A stretch of DNA of 64,000 bases from Paenibacillus tengchongensis (lineage in GTDB: Bacteria > Bacillota > Bacilli > Paenibacillales > Paenibacillaceae): assembly GCF_008973665.1 (NCBI RefSeq), contig NZ_WACP01000004.1, forward strand, positions 1-64,000. Reading direction: 5' to 3'. The notes under the pieces were generated by a model, which saw nothing but the letters and a program-made list of their open reading frames with translations, made no database searches and was not told where the DNA came from. Below, in pieces: positions 52,541 to 61,023 of the stretch. Position 1 is the stretch's first letter, and the number at the start of each line of letters is the position of its first letter. A program made the position numbers and the translations under genes.

Positions 52541-52713
52541 AACTTTATTTACAAGATTGTTGCACATTGTATGTGAGATTGTAATATAATAAAACAAATT
52601 TTATAGATTGCGGAAGTATGTAATGGACGGATAGGCATTCTCGGATGGATTGTGATTATGGACACGCCATGCGGTACATCGGAAGAAATATATTCCAGCA
52701 GGAGGCGAGGAAG

Positions 52714-53430
52714 ATGACAACCACTTTGTTTTCCCGGGAAATAACCTATGGGAAAGAAGCCGTCGCAGAATTGGAACGGGCTGCAATCAGGGTACAGCTC
52801 TTGTATGACAGAACGCTGGCCATGCTACATAGGCATCTTCCGGATTCCCTGTGGGACTCATGGATCGGTGTACCCTATGACATTATCTCTTCATTATATA
52901 AAGGCGATAATTCCGGCGGTACGGTGTTTCAGAAATGGATTCAAAGCCCGTCCGGCTGGAAGTGTATCGGCTGTGAACGGCACTGTCTGGAGGCGGATCC
53001 GGCAGCGGAAGAGGGCGCGCGGAAGCGGCGGTATGTGTTTCATAACGGCTTCCGCCAGAGCATGGTGCTGCAGGCCGTAATCTGGTCGCTGTATGAGAAT
53101 ACGCTGCTTTTTCATCCGGTTCTGCGGGAAGATTCTTTTTTGGATGCTGACGATTTAGAACTGGTGTCCAGTTATTTTGTGCCCACCTATCTTACCGACC
53201 GGCCATTGCGGGAGAGCGGCAGAATCAGCAAAGAATACCGGGAACAGAACATCCGGGTCTATCAGGAATGGATTTCTGCACCTGACCTGGAGCTTCACTG
53301 GAACGGAGGACTGACAGAGGGCCGCTGGATGACTGGCGTCTATATGAATGAATCACGTTTTGCCGGGCTCGGTCCTTATCTGAAGGATGCCCAGGGGAAG
53401 CGGACGTATATGAAGGCGATGGTGCAGTGA
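52714..53430 (+). CDS. Hypothetical protein with Cys-rich motif
   Basis: A 238-residue soluble protein. It has an N-terminal helical region (VAELERAAIRVQLLYDRTLAMLHRHLP), a CIGCERHC cysteine cluster at about residues 92-99 that could bind zinc or another metal, and a mostly helical C-terminus (RESGRISKEYREQNIRVYQEWI). I do not recognise a family. AGGAGGCGAGG lies before the ATG at 52714, and upstream extensions lack sites. It lies near the HxlR and ric genes, but no operon with either is evident. Confidence 0.75.
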   Translation: MTTTLFSREITYGKEAVAELERAAIRVQLLYDRTLAMLHRHLPDSLWDSWIGVPYDIISSLYKGDNSGGTVFQKWIQSPSGWKCIGCERHCLEADPAAEEGARKRRYVFHNGFRQSMVLQAVIWSLYENTLLFHPVLREDSFLDADDLELVSSYFVPTYLTDRPLRESGRISKEYREQNIRVYQEWISAPDLELHWNGGLTEGRWMTGVYMNESRFAGLGPYLKDAQGKRTYMKAMVQ

Positions 53431-53588
53431 GAGATTATTGTAGCTTGGCACTAATGACAGAGCTTGCCTATTCCATACTGAAGCAGACCGGAAGAGACTA
53501 GTTTCGCAAATACTGATTCCCGTTCATCAACCCTCCACACCTCCAGTGCGTAGAATCACTACTTCACTGCCGGGTTCGCGTTAAGGTG

Positions 53589-53610
53589 TATAAGTAAGCA
53601 ATAACTTATA
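53589..53610 (+). promoter_or_regulatory. Inverted repeat upstream of ric
   Basis: TATAAGT-N8-ACTTATA is a perfect 7-bp inverted repeat 26 bases upstream of the ric start. It could be an operator for a nitric-oxide-responsive regulator. It matches no consensus that I can name with confidence. Confidence 0.4.
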
Positions 53611-53636
53611 TCACACATGTGAGGGAGGGCCATTAA

Positions 53637-54359
53637 ATGGCAGCCAATCAATTACAGGATAGAGCACCGCTTCAATTTACCGGGGAGAACTTCGTACGGG
53701 ACATCGTTCTGCAATTCCCGAAAGCGGCGGATTATTTTAAAGCACAAAAGATTGATTTCTGCTGCGGAGGCGCGAAGCCATTGGCTGAAGCCGCTGCGGA
53801 AAAAGGCTTGGAAACAGAAGGACTGCTCGGAGATCTGCATAAGCTGGTTCAAGAGCATCCGGTACTGGAAGAGGATACAGCCTGGAATGACGCCCCGTCC
53901 CGTGAGCTGATTGATTACATTGTGAACAAGCACCACCGCTATCTGCGGGAGGAGCTGCCGCAAATCGCCCAGAACGTGACTAAAGTCTTCCGGGTGCACG
54001 GCGAGGATTCCCCGCATCTGGCCGAGATGTACCGGCTGTTCCATCTGCTGCGCGAGGATCTACTGAAGCATACCGCGCAGGAAGAGGAAGCAGAGTTCCC
54101 CAAAATGCTGGCGTATGAAGAGAACCCGAGCGCCGAAGGGCTTGCGGAGCTGCGCGGGCTGCTGAATACACTGGAGGAAGAGCATGACAGCGCGGGGGCG
54201 ATTCTGCGGGAGCTGCGTCAGGTGACCAATGATTTTACTCCGCCGGCGCATGCCTGCACCACTTACCGGCTGACCTATGCCCGGCTGGAAGAGCTGGAAG
54301 GGATGACCTTTGAGCATGTGCATCTGGAGAACAACATTCTGTTCCTTCGCTATCAATAA
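53637..54359 (+). CDS. ric: Iron-sulfur cluster repair di-iron protein (Ric/ScdA)
   Basis: A 240-residue protein of the Ric/YtfE/ScdA family, which restores iron centres damaged by nitric oxide or oxidation. The N-terminal ScdA domain has KIDFCCGGAKPLAEAAA (Cys-Cys), and the C-terminal hemerythrin-like bundle has His/Glu ligands in NKHHRYLREELP, LLKHTAQEEEAEFP, LEEEHDSAG and FEHVHLENNILF. GTGAGGGAGGG lies upstream of the ATG. Its place next to the nitrite reductase and Fnr genes suits defence against nitrosative stress. Confidence 0.93.
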   Translation: MAANQLQDRAPLQFTGENFVRDIVLQFPKAADYFKAQKIDFCCGGAKPLAEAAAEKGLETEGLLGDLHKLVQEHPVLEEDTAWNDAPSRELIDYIVNKHHRYLREELPQIAQNVTKVFRVHGEDSPHLAEMYRLFHLLREDLLKHTAQEEEAEFPKMLAYEENPSAEGLAELRGLLNTLEEEHDSAGAILRELRQVTNDFTPPAHACTTYRLTYARLEELEGMTFEHVHLENNILFLRYQ

Positions 54360-54380
54360 GAGGATATTTGCAGCTGATTA

Positions 54381-54401
54381 AGTCCCTCCGGGGACTTTTT
54401 T
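54381..54401 (+). terminator. Terminator after ric
   Basis: AGTCCC-N-GGGACT followed by six T residues, 20 bases past the ric stop. Confidence 0.85.
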
Positions 54402-54519
54402 CATTTGAGAAGAGCGCCGGTTTGCGTTATCCTTGAATAGACTGTGTACAGAAGCGATAAGATGCCTATCCGGCAAGCAGCAGCGCAAGGCGTATGGACG
54501 GGGGAGGACGAGACGGGAA

Positions 54520-55224
54520 ATGGCCGCGAGGGTTGAGAAGCATAGACACATATGGTTTACCATTTTAATGCTTTTGGTGCTGGCTGGCTGTTCGCGGGAG
54601 GACGCCGGTTCCGGAGATAAAGCGGCGGCCCACAGCGCAGGCGGCCCGGCGATTTCGGTAGTGGTCGGCGACCGCGATCTGTCCGGCAATGCGGCCCGGC
54701 AGCTATCGGAGGCTTATCAGGACGGCAATTCGCTGCAGGAGCTATTCATTAACAGCGGGGTGGTCACCAGTTACAGCGGCATTGAGGGGATTGCGGCAGT
54801 GAACGGAGTAATGCTCGGAGCTGATTTGAGATGGGAATTGCAAGTGAACGGTAAAGTCGTTACCGATTGGACAGTTCAGGCGAAACGGGAGGACAACATT
54901 GTGTATACCGCACAGCCCGGGCCGGGCGAGGAAATGCCGCAATTTGTTATCCTTACTGTCAACGGTGGTACGGAGCAACCGGAACTCTCGCTATCTCTGG
55001 TTCTTCCCTATACAGAGGATATGACAGTCAGAAACTTGCTGAAGAACAGTGATATTGTTGAACTGGCCGAGGACAATAAGACTGTAGTCAAAGCCCAAGG
55101 GTATGCCCCGCTCAGCAACGAGGAATGGAAGCTCCAGGTTAACAACAAAGGCCTGCGGGACAGCGGAATCGATATGATGCTTAAGCCGCAGGATGAGCTG
55201 GAAATCATGCTCACCTTGCAATAG
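54520..55224 (+). CDS. Lipoprotein with two DUF4430-like domains
   Basis: A 234-residue lipoprotein with a signal peptide and lipobox (LMLLVLAGCSRED, Cys24). Two related beta-grasp-like modules follow: NSLQELFINSGVVTSYSGIEG with RWELQVNGKVV, then MTVRNLLKNSDIVELAEDNK with EWKLQVNNKG. The pattern resembles DUF4430, seen in cobalamin-binding and surface proteins. The ligand is unknown. GGGGGAGGAC lies upstream of the chosen ATG. It is followed by a weak terminator and by the nitrite reductase genes, which have their own promoter. Confidence 0.8.
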   Translation: MAARVEKHRHIWFTILMLLVLAGCSREDAGSGDKAAAHSAGGPAISVVVGDRDLSGNAARQLSEAYQDGNSLQELFINSGVVTSYSGIEGIAAVNGVMLGADLRWELQVNGKVVTDWTVQAKREDNIVYTAQPGPGEEMPQFVILTVNGGTEQPELSLSLVLPYTEDMTVRNLLKNSDIVELAEDNKTVVKAQGYAPLSNEEWKLQVNNKGLRDSGIDMMLKPQDELEIMLTLQ

Positions 55225-55251
55225 AACATATCTGAATCGGCTCAAAGGTAT

Positions 55252-55274
55252 AGCCCCACTTTGTGGGGTTATTT
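55252..55274 (+). terminator. Terminator after DUF4430-like lipoprotein
   Basis: CCCCAC-N3-GTGGGG followed by TTATTTGG. The T-run is interrupted, so strength is uncertain. Confidence 0.55.
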
Positions 55275-55299
55275 GGTGTTGAACAGTTTCGGAGAAATA

Positions 55300-55315
55300 T
55301 GTGAAAACATTCACA
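55300..55315 (+). promoter_or_regulatory. Fnr box 1 upstream of nirB
   Basis: TGTGAAAACATTCACA is a perfect TGTGA-N6-TCACA palindrome. Its centre is 21 bp upstream of box 2, two helical turns, so both sites face the same side of the DNA. Confidence 0.85.
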
Positions 55316-55320
55316 ATTAA

Positions 55321-55336
55321 TGTGATTGTAATCACA
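55321..55336 (+). promoter_or_regulatory. Fnr box 2 upstream of nirB, class II position
   Basis: TGTGATTGTAATCACA is a second perfect TGTGA-N6-TCACA. With TATAAT at 55359-55364 and a start near 55371 its centre is at about -42, the classic class II activator position. Confidence 0.85.
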
Positions 55337-55358
55337 AATGCTCTTTAAATTTAAAACG

Positions 55359-55364
55359 TATAAT
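55359..55364 (+). promoter_or_regulatory. -10 box of the nirB promoter
   Basis: TATAAT lies 57 bases upstream of the nirB GTG. Box 2 occupies the place of the -35 region, as at Fnr-activated promoters. Confidence 0.65.
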
Positions 55365-55420
55365 TTGACTACGAACTGATATTTGCATGAGATATCGAAG
55401 TCTTAAGGAGGTTCATCCAA

Positions 55421-57847
55421 GTGAGTCTGGAGAGAGAAAAACTAGTATTGATCGGCAACGGCATGGCGGGCGTAGGCACCTTAGAGCAGATTTTGAAGCT
55501 GGGCGGCGCGTATGATATTACAGTGATCGGCAGCGAACCGCATCCCAACTACAACCGGATTATGTTGTCCTATGTCCTTGAGGGCAGCAAGACCATTGAG
55601 GATATTATTCTGAATGACCTTGGGTGGTATGCGGACAATCACATCACTCTGCACACAGGCACAACTGCTGTGCGTATTGATGAAGCCTCCCGGCAGATCG
55701 TTACAGACAACGGGCTAAACATTCCATTTGACAAAATTATTATAGCAACCGGGTCCAACTCTTTCATCTTGCCGATCCCCGGCAATACGAAGGAAGGCGT
55801 CGTGGGCTTCCGCGACATCGCCGATTGCGATGCCATGCTGGCGGCGGCCAAGCAGTACCGCACGGCGGCGGTGATTGGCGGAGGACTGCTCGGTCTGGAA
55901 GCAGCCAAAGGGCTGGTCGGCTTGGGCATGGACGTTACTGTAGTGCATCTGCTGGAAGACTTGATGGAGCGGCAGCTTGATCATACAGCTTCCTCGATGC
56001 TGAAGGCTGAGCTGGAGCGCCAAGGCGTGAAGTTTGCGATGGGCAAGCAGACGGTGGAATTAGTCGGCGAAGAGCGGGTCAGCGGATTGCGCTTTAGCGA
56101 CGATACCGTGCTTCCGGCGGAATTTGTGGTCATGGCGGTGGGCATCAAGCCGAATGTGCAGCTGGCCAAGGACAGCGGAATCACTGTGAACCGCGGGATT
56201 GTGGTCGACGATTTCATGCAGACCTCCATGAAGAACGTCTATTCCGTAGGAGAATGTACGGAACACCGCGGCGTCTGCTACGGTCTGGTTGCTCCGCTAT
56301 TCGAACAGGGCATGGTCCTCGCCAAGCATCTCTGCGGCGCAGCAACCCAGCCGTATGAAGGATCGGTTGTAGCAACCAAGCTGAAGATTTCCGGTGTGGA
56401 CGTTTTCTCGGCCGGTGAATTTACCGAAACCGCTGAGCACACTGTAATCTCCTCCAAGGATGAATGGAAGCGGACGTACAAGAAAATTTTGCTCAAAAAC
56501 AACGTGATTGTCGGTGCCGTACTGTTCGGTGATATTACGGATTCGGCCGCTCTGCAGAAGCTGGTGAAGCAGGGTGCGGAAATGACTGATGAGATTTATG
56601 CCGATGTGATGGGCGGAAGCGGCTGCTGTGGCGGCGGAGCCAAGAAGGGCGTTTCCGTAGCTGCCATGGCCGATGAGGAAATCGTCTGCGGCTGTAACGG
56701 CGTAACAAAGAAAGCGATTGTCGATGCCGTAACCGAGAACGGCTTCACAACGGTGGATGAGATTAAAGCCTGCACCGGAGCGACCCGTTCCTGCGGCGGC
56801 TGCAAGCCGATGGTCGAACAAATTCTGCAATATGTGCTCGGCGACAGCTTCCAGGAGAGCGCGAAGCAAGGGATTTGCAGCTGCACCACCCTCAGCCGCG
56901 ATGAGATCGTGGCCGAGATTCAAGCTAAAGGTCTGCGCACGACCAAAGAGGTTATGCATGTGCTGGACTGGAAGCAGCCTGAAGGCTGCTCCAAGTGCCG
57001 TCCGGCCGTCAATTACTATCTCGGCATGCTATACCCGGATACGCACGAGGACGAGAAAGAATCGCGTTTTGTCAACGAGCGGATGAGCGCAAATATCCAG
57101 AAGGACGGTACCTTTACAGTAGTGCCGCGTATGTACGGCGGGGTTACTACACCTGAGGATCTCAAACGGATCGCCGATGTCTCCATTAAATATGATGTCA
57201 AAGTGGTAAAAGTGACCGGCGGCCAGCGGCTCGACCTGATCGGCGTGAAGAAAGAGGATGTGCCGAAGGTATGGGAGGAGCTGGATATGCCTTCCGGTTA
57301 TGCTTACGCCAAATCGCTGCGGACGGTGAAGACTTGTGTCGGTTCCCAATTCTGCCGCTTCGGTACGCAGGATTCGATGGGTATGGGCGCGCTGCTGGAA
57401 CGCAAATACGAGCGGCTGGACTTCCCGGCCAAGTTCAAGATGGCAGTGAACGGCTGCCCGCGCAACTGTGCGGAATCCTGCACGAAGGATATCGGCATCG
57501 TCGGCAACGACGGCGGATGGGAAGTGTTTATCGGCGGCAACGGCGGTATCAAACCGCGGATTGCGGATTCCTTCTGCAAGGTGAAGACCGATGAAGAACT
57601 GGTGGAGGTCTGCTCCGCCGTCATGCAGTACTACCGGGAGACCGGCAACTATCTGGAAAGAACCTCGGAATGGGTGGAACGCCTCGGATTGGAACAGATC
57701 AAATCCGCCATTCTGGACAACGCGGACAACCGGAAAGAACTGGCGGCACGCATCGATTTTGCGCTCGCCCAAGTATCCGATCCGTGGCAGAAGATGCTGA
57801 AGGACGACAAGACCCGTACAGCTCTGTATGAGCGGACGACGGTCTAG
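55421..57847 (+). CDS. nirB: NAD(P)H nitrite reductase, large subunit
   Basis: An 808-residue flavo-siroheme enzyme that reduces nitrite to ammonium. The FAD domain opens with LIGNGMAGVGTLEQIL and has HPNYNRIMLSYVL. The middle holds two BFD-like [2Fe-2S] segments (CGCNGVTKKAIVDAV with TRSCGGCKP, and CSCTTLSRDEIV with CSKCRP). The C-terminal sirohaem/[4Fe-4S] ligands are in TCVGSQFCRFG and NGCPRNCAESC. The length matches NasD/NirB. GTG start with AGGAGG seven bases upstream. It is followed by nirD and nirC. No sirohaem-synthesis gene is in the cluster. Confidence 0.96.
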   Translation: MSLEREKLVLIGNGMAGVGTLEQILKLGGAYDITVIGSEPHPNYNRIMLSYVLEGSKTIEDIILNDLGWYADNHITLHTGTTAVRIDEASRQIVTDNGLNIPFDKIIIATGSNSFILPIPGNTKEGVVGFRDIADCDAMLAAAKQYRTAAVIGGGLLGLEAAKGLVGLGMDVTVVHLLEDLMERQLDHTASSMLKAELERQGVKFAMGKQTVELVGEERVSGLRFSDDTVLPAEFVVMAVGIKPNVQLAKDSGITVNRGIVVDDFMQTSMKNVYSVGECTEHRGVCYGLVAPLFEQGMVLAKHLCGAATQPYEGSVVATKLKISGVDVFSAGEFTETAEHTVISSKDEWKRTYKKILLKNNVIVGAVLFGDITDSAALQKLVKQGAEMTDEIYADVMGGSGCCGGGAKKGVSVAAMADEEIVCGCNGVTKKAIVDAVTENGFTTVDEIKACTGATRSCGGCKPMVEQILQYVLGDSFQESAKQGICSCTTLSRDEIVAEIQAKGLRTTKEVMHVLDWKQPEGCSKCRPAVNYYLGMLYPDTHEDEKESRFVNERMSANIQKDGTFTVVPRMYGGVTTPEDLKRIADVSIKYDVKVVKVTGGQRLDLIGVKKEDVPKVWEELDMPSGYAYAKSLRTVKTCVGSQFCRFGTQDSMGMGALLERKYERLDFPAKFKMAVNGCPRNCAESCTKDIGIVGNDGGWEVFIGGNGGIKPRIADSFCKVKTDEELVEVCSAVMQYYRETGNYLERTSEWVERLGLEQIKSAILDNADNRKELAARIDFALAQVSDPWQKMLKDDKTRTALYERTTV

Positions 57848-57860
57848 CACGGGAGGAGAG

Positions 57861-58208
57861 ATGATGATGGAAACGGTAAATAACGAATTTGTAATCGGTC
57901 AGGTACAGGATTTTCTGCCGCAAATCGGCCGTGTGGTTCTGGCTGGGAACGTGGAGCTGGCTGTCTTCCGTACATCGGACGGCAGCATCTACGCTGTAGA
58001 GAACCGCAATCCGCATCCTAAGGGCGGTCCACTGGCGGAAGGCATTGTATCCGGCAAGTATCTGTACGATCCGCTCTACGACTGGAAGATTGACCTGCGT
58101 ACCGGAGAAGTTCAGGCTCCTGATCAGGGACGTGTGGCGGCTTATCCGGTTACGCTGAACGGAGACAGCGTGAGTGTCAGCCTGAACGGCACCGCAGTGC
58201 ATAGCTAG
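57861..58208 (+). CDS. nirD: Nitrite reductase small subunit, Rieske fold without ligands
   Basis: A 115-residue NirD-type subunit with a Rieske fold (LAVFRTSDGSIYAVENRNPH, KGGPLAEGIVSGKYLYDPLY, DWKIDLRTGEVQAPDQG). In canonical Rieske sites CPHKGG and CPLHDWK supply two Cys and two His; here they read NPHPKGG and DPLYDWK, so the cluster ligands are largely lost. Some NirD proteins, as in enterobacteria, also lack them. It starts 13 bases after nirB with GGGAGGAGAG before three ATG codons in a row; the second or third may be used. It should pair with NirB. Confidence 0.9.
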   Translation: MMMETVNNEFVIGQVQDFLPQIGRVVLAGNVELAVFRTSDGSIYAVENRNPHPKGGPLAEGIVSGKYLYDPLYDWKIDLRTGEVQAPDQGRVAAYPVTLNGDSVSVSLNGTAVHS

Positions 58209-58238
58209 TATTTTATAAGAGGAATGGCGGGATAAAGT

Positions 58239-59024
58239 ATGTTTACACAAAATGTGGAGAACATCGTAGAAGCTGCAGTCCAGAAGCGCGACAAAATGAA
58301 TGAGAGCCTGCCGAGGTATATTCTGTCGGCCCTGTTAGCCGGTGCTTATGTCGGTATCGGAATTATTCTGATCTTCACCCTGGGTGCGCCGCTGGCTGCG
58401 GCGAAATCCCCCTTCCAGCCTCTGGTGATGGGCGCTTCCTTCGGGATCGCCCTCACTCTGGTGGTGTTTGCCGGCTCAGAGCTCTTCACCGGTAACAATA
58501 TGTTCTTCACGGCCAGCACGCTGGCGGGAAGAACAAGCATCAAGGATACGGCGAAGAATTGGGTCATCGTCTTCCTCGGCAATGTGGCCGGGGCGGTTAT
58601 TCTTGCTTTGCTGATCCAGGGAACGGGCCTGTTCAAGGCGGCTCCGGCGGACCATCTGATCTTTACGGCCGCTGCCAAAAAAATGACCCTGCCGTACTCG
58701 GAACTCTTCTTCCGCGGCATTCTTTGTAACTGGCTAGTCTGTCTGGCGCTGTGGATGTCGGCGCGCTCCAAGAGCGAGCCTGCCAAGCTGGTGCTGATCT
58801 GGTGGTGCCTCTTCGCCTTTATCGCCAGCGGCTATGAGCATAGTGTGGCCAATATGACCCTGCTCAGCGTTGCCGTGCTGCTTCCGAACCATCCGGAGAC
58901 CGTCACCTTCGCCGGCTGGCTGCACAATATGATCCCGGTAACCCTGGGGAATATCATTGGCGGCGGTGTGTTTGTCGGCATGGCGTACTGGCTGATTTCG
59001 CCGGTGAAGGCAAAGCGCAAATAA
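58239..59024 (+). CDS. nirC: Formate/nitrite transporter family protein
   Basis: A 261-residue pentameric-channel-type protein of the FNT family with six helices. The helix segments GAYVGIGIILIFTLGAP, ELFTGNNMFFTAS, NWVIVFLGNVAGAVILALL, GILCNWLVCLALWMS and GYEHSVANM (with the conserved His) fit the family. It likely imports nitrite for NirBD. It follows nirD by 30 bases and ends in a terminator at 59065-59102. Confidence 0.92.
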   Translation: MFTQNVENIVEAAVQKRDKMNESLPRYILSALLAGAYVGIGIILIFTLGAPLAAAKSPFQPLVMGASFGIALTLVVFAGSELFTGNNMFFTASTLAGRTSIKDTAKNWVIVFLGNVAGAVILALLIQGTGLFKAAPADHLIFTAAAKKMTLPYSELFFRGILCNWLVCLALWMSARSKSEPAKLVLIWWCLFAFIASGYEHSVANMTLLSVAVLLPNHPETVTFAGWLHNMIPVTLGNIIGGGVFVGMAYWLISPVKAKRK

Positions 59025-59050
59025 AGATGTATAAGTGTGCAATTATATGT
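59024..59050. repeat. Repeat family C, single degenerate copy
   Basis: AAGATGTATAAGTGTGCAAT, with TATATG after it, matches the family C motif at 38.1 kb. Confidence 0.5.
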
Positions 59051-59064
59051 GAAAAAAGTAACAT

Positions 59065-59102
59065 AAAAACAGCGCTCCCCGTAGTTTGAGGGACGCTGTT
59101 TT
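59065..59102 (+). terminator. Terminator of the nir operon
   Basis: AAAACAGCG-N-TCCC pairs with GGGA-N-CGCTGTTTT, 41 bases past nirC. Confidence 0.8.
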
Positions 59103-59199
59103 GCATTATAAGGCCAGGCGAGCTACCATGGAAAAAGGAGCAGTACACAAAGGTTGCCCCGAAACGTATATCAGGGCCAATCAGAAAGAGGGGAGCATC

Positions 59200-59676
59200 A
59201 TGCGCAGCTTCAATCATTTCGGTGTTTACGGGATAGCCGTGCACGGCGGGAAACTGCTGGTTATCCGCAAGGGAAGAGGGGCTTATACCGGAAGATGGGA
59301 TTTGCCGGGCGGCCGCCTGGAGGCAAACGAGTCGCTGGCGGACGGCCTCGTACGGGAGTTTATGGAGGAGACCGGATATAAAATTACGGTGCAGAACAGT
59401 CTGGGAGCTTATGATTTTTTTGTGCGGTATCAGGAGAAAAACTTCACTTATATGCACCATCTTGCAGCGCTGTACACGGTTAACCTTATAGAGCAGCAGC
59501 CTTCAACGGTGGGGACTTTTGCCGAACAGGATTCATTAGGAGCCGAATGGGTGGATGCTGCGGCATTGAACCCGGATACAGCTTCGCCTGTCGCGCTGCT
59601 GGCGGCAAAATACATAAGCGGCGGCGAACTGTCCGTGCAGGCCGAATATTGGCCGGAATGGGAGGTCAAAGACTGA
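59200..59676 (+). CDS. Nudix hydrolase
   Basis: A 158-residue hydrolase of the Nudix family, with the full Nudix box GGRLEANESLADGLVREFMEETGYKI (G-x5-E-x7-REUxEExGU). These enzymes cleave nucleoside diphosphate derivatives; the substrate here is unknown. GAGGGGAGC precedes the ATG at 59200. Upstream in-frame extension lacks a site. It lies on its own between the nir terminator and the fnr gene, which is convergent with it. Confidence 0.9.
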   Translation: MRSFNHFGVYGIAVHGGKLLVIRKGRGAYTGRWDLPGGRLEANESLADGLVREFMEETGYKITVQNSLGAYDFFVRYQEKNFTYMHHLAALYTVNLIEQQPSTVGTFAEQDSLGAEWVDAAALNPDTASPVALLAAKYISGGELSVQAEYWPEWEVKD

Positions 59677-59764
59677 GGCTGCACAGGATTGTTCTATGAC
59701 AGAGGCTTTGTCAGGGAGGCCGGTCCAAGTACATTGCTAGGCGCCCGATAGGCACTTTGAGTCA

Positions 59765-59792
59765 TAAAAAAAGACGCCGTGCAGGCGTCTTT
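59765..59792 (-). terminator. Terminator of fnr
   Basis: AAAGACGCC-N4-GGCGTCTTT has seven T residues on the minus strand, beyond the fnr stop codon. It also lies after the convergent Nudix gene. Confidence 0.85.
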
Positions 59793-59872
59793 GACCACTC
59801 TATTATTATTATTAAATTATTTGGGCCATATATGTTTCAGTGAGGAGAATAGAGGGTATTATAACAAAGGAA

Positions 59873-60592
59873 TTAAATGCGGCAAATTTCGTTAGGACAG
59901 AGTTCGCAGTGGCAGATGTCCTGCAGCATGCCAAGGTCCTTGATCACGATCATGCCGTTCTCGTATTCCACAGCATCCTTCTTGCGCAGATCGCTCAGCA
60001 TACGGTTGACGCTCTCACGCGTTGCACCGATCATGTTGGAGAGATCAGTATGCGTTATTTTTTTGTTGATCAGGATGCTGTCGCCGTTCTTCTCACCATA
60101 GGTATTGCCAAGACGGATCAGCGTAGAGCATAGCGCACCCGGTTTGCCGTACATCATCAGATCACGGAATTTGGTCTGGGTCAGACGGTGGTGAATGCCC
60201 ATCCATTTCATGAAGTCGATGGCAAAATCGCAATGCTGGCAGATCAGAATCTCCAGATCCTTCTGTTCAATGACACCGACCTCGCTCTCCTCGATGACTT
60301 CGGCAGTGAAGCTATGCTTCGTGCTGAAGAACGGGTCTGCCTGGCCTACCATGTCACCAGCCTGATACATATAAAGGATCAGTTCCTTGCCTTCATCCGT
60401 CGATTTGGTCAGCTTCACGCGGCCACGTTTAAGATAGAACAGTTTATCCGAATAATCACCTTCCCAGAAGAGGTGCGAACCCTCAGGAACGATGCGTTCC
60501 TTCATTGTAACGAGAAGCCGGTTAAAGTTCTGCTCAGAGAAGCAATTCGTGTTGCCGTGGGCTTCGATAACATTGTAATGTTCCTTTATCAT
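59873..60592 (-). CDS. fnr: Fnr oxygen-sensing transcriptional regulator
   Basis: A 239-residue Crp/Fnr-family regulator. The sensor barrel appears as RIVPEGSHLFWEGDYSDKLFYLKRGRVKL, the winged helix as THTDLSNMIGATRESVNRMLSDLRKK. The C-terminus ends CHCELCPNEICRI; Cys residues here (about 227, 229, 232, 237) fit the Bacillus-type Fnr, whose [4Fe-4S] cluster is bound by C-terminal cysteines and an Asp. Its likely sites are the two boxes upstream of nirB and one near-consensus box upstream of itself at 60706. It governs the switch to oxygen limitation. Confidence 0.93.
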   Translation of the reverse strand: MIKEHYNVIEAHGNTNCFSEQNFNRLLVTMKERIVPEGSHLFWEGDYSDKLFYLKRGRVKLTKSTDEGKELILYMYQAGDMVGQADPFFSTKHSFTAEVIEESEVGVIEQKDLEILICQHCDFAIDFMKWMGIHHRLTQTKFRDLMMYGKPGALCSTLIRLGNTYGEKNGDSILINKKITHTDLSNMIGATRESVNRMLSDLRKKDAVEYENGMIVIKDLGMLQDICHCELCPNEICRI

Positions 60593-60705
60593 AATCGATA
60601 TCCCCTTTATTCCCTCAGTTTTTCAGTAAATTTTAAATTAATTATACCTTGAAATTCCTCTTTATGGTTAAAAATTTTCGCGAAAAAGTGTCGAAATTTC
60701 AACAT

Positions 60706-60721
60706 TGTGATAATTTTCACT
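60706..60721 (-). promoter_or_regulatory. Near-consensus Fnr box upstream of fnr
   Basis: TGTGATAATTTTCACT differs from TGTGA-N6-TCACA only in the last base. It is 114 bases from the fnr start and suggests autoregulation. Confidence 0.6.
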
Positions 60722-60938
60722 TTTTGCGTAGGATTTGTTCTGATTTTACCCTGAACCCTCCGATAAATCCACCTCTAATTGGTTAAATAGCAGCTTTCGT
60801 AGATCTTACCCCATCCTGCCTGATTTCCTGAATTATTTAAAAATGCACATATCTATATTGCCTGATTGAAGATGGTACGCACCAGCTATCCTGATATACA
60901 GGGCGGAGTCAAAGGTATACCGGCGGGATTGCATGAAT

Positions 60939-60951
60939 TGTAAGCGCTTGA
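60939..60951 (+). promoter_or_regulatory. cre-like site upstream of esterase gene
   Basis: TGTAAGCGCTTGA keeps the TG-N-AA-N-CG core of CcpA-binding sites but departs at the 3' side. It is 73 bases upstream of the start codon. Confidence 0.4.
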
Positions 60952-61023
60952 TAGACTAATGTTCATAGGTGCCGGGAGTGCCTGTAATCATCATTATTCT
61001 ATTATAGATAGGAAGTTGAAGCG

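Larger units (their letters stand above)
60593..61023. other. Intergenic region between fnr and acetyl-esterase gene
   Basis: The 431 bases hold the fnr promoter (with a near-consensus Fnr box at 60706-60721) and, near 60939, a TGTAAGCGCTTGA cre-like sequence in front of the esterase-like gene. No gene is visible. Confidence 0.5.

Noticed and set aside
53611..53622. Fnr/Crp site upstream of ric
   Set aside because: TCACA-N2-TGTGA has the half-sites inverted and with the wrong spacing compared with TGTGA-N6-TCACA.
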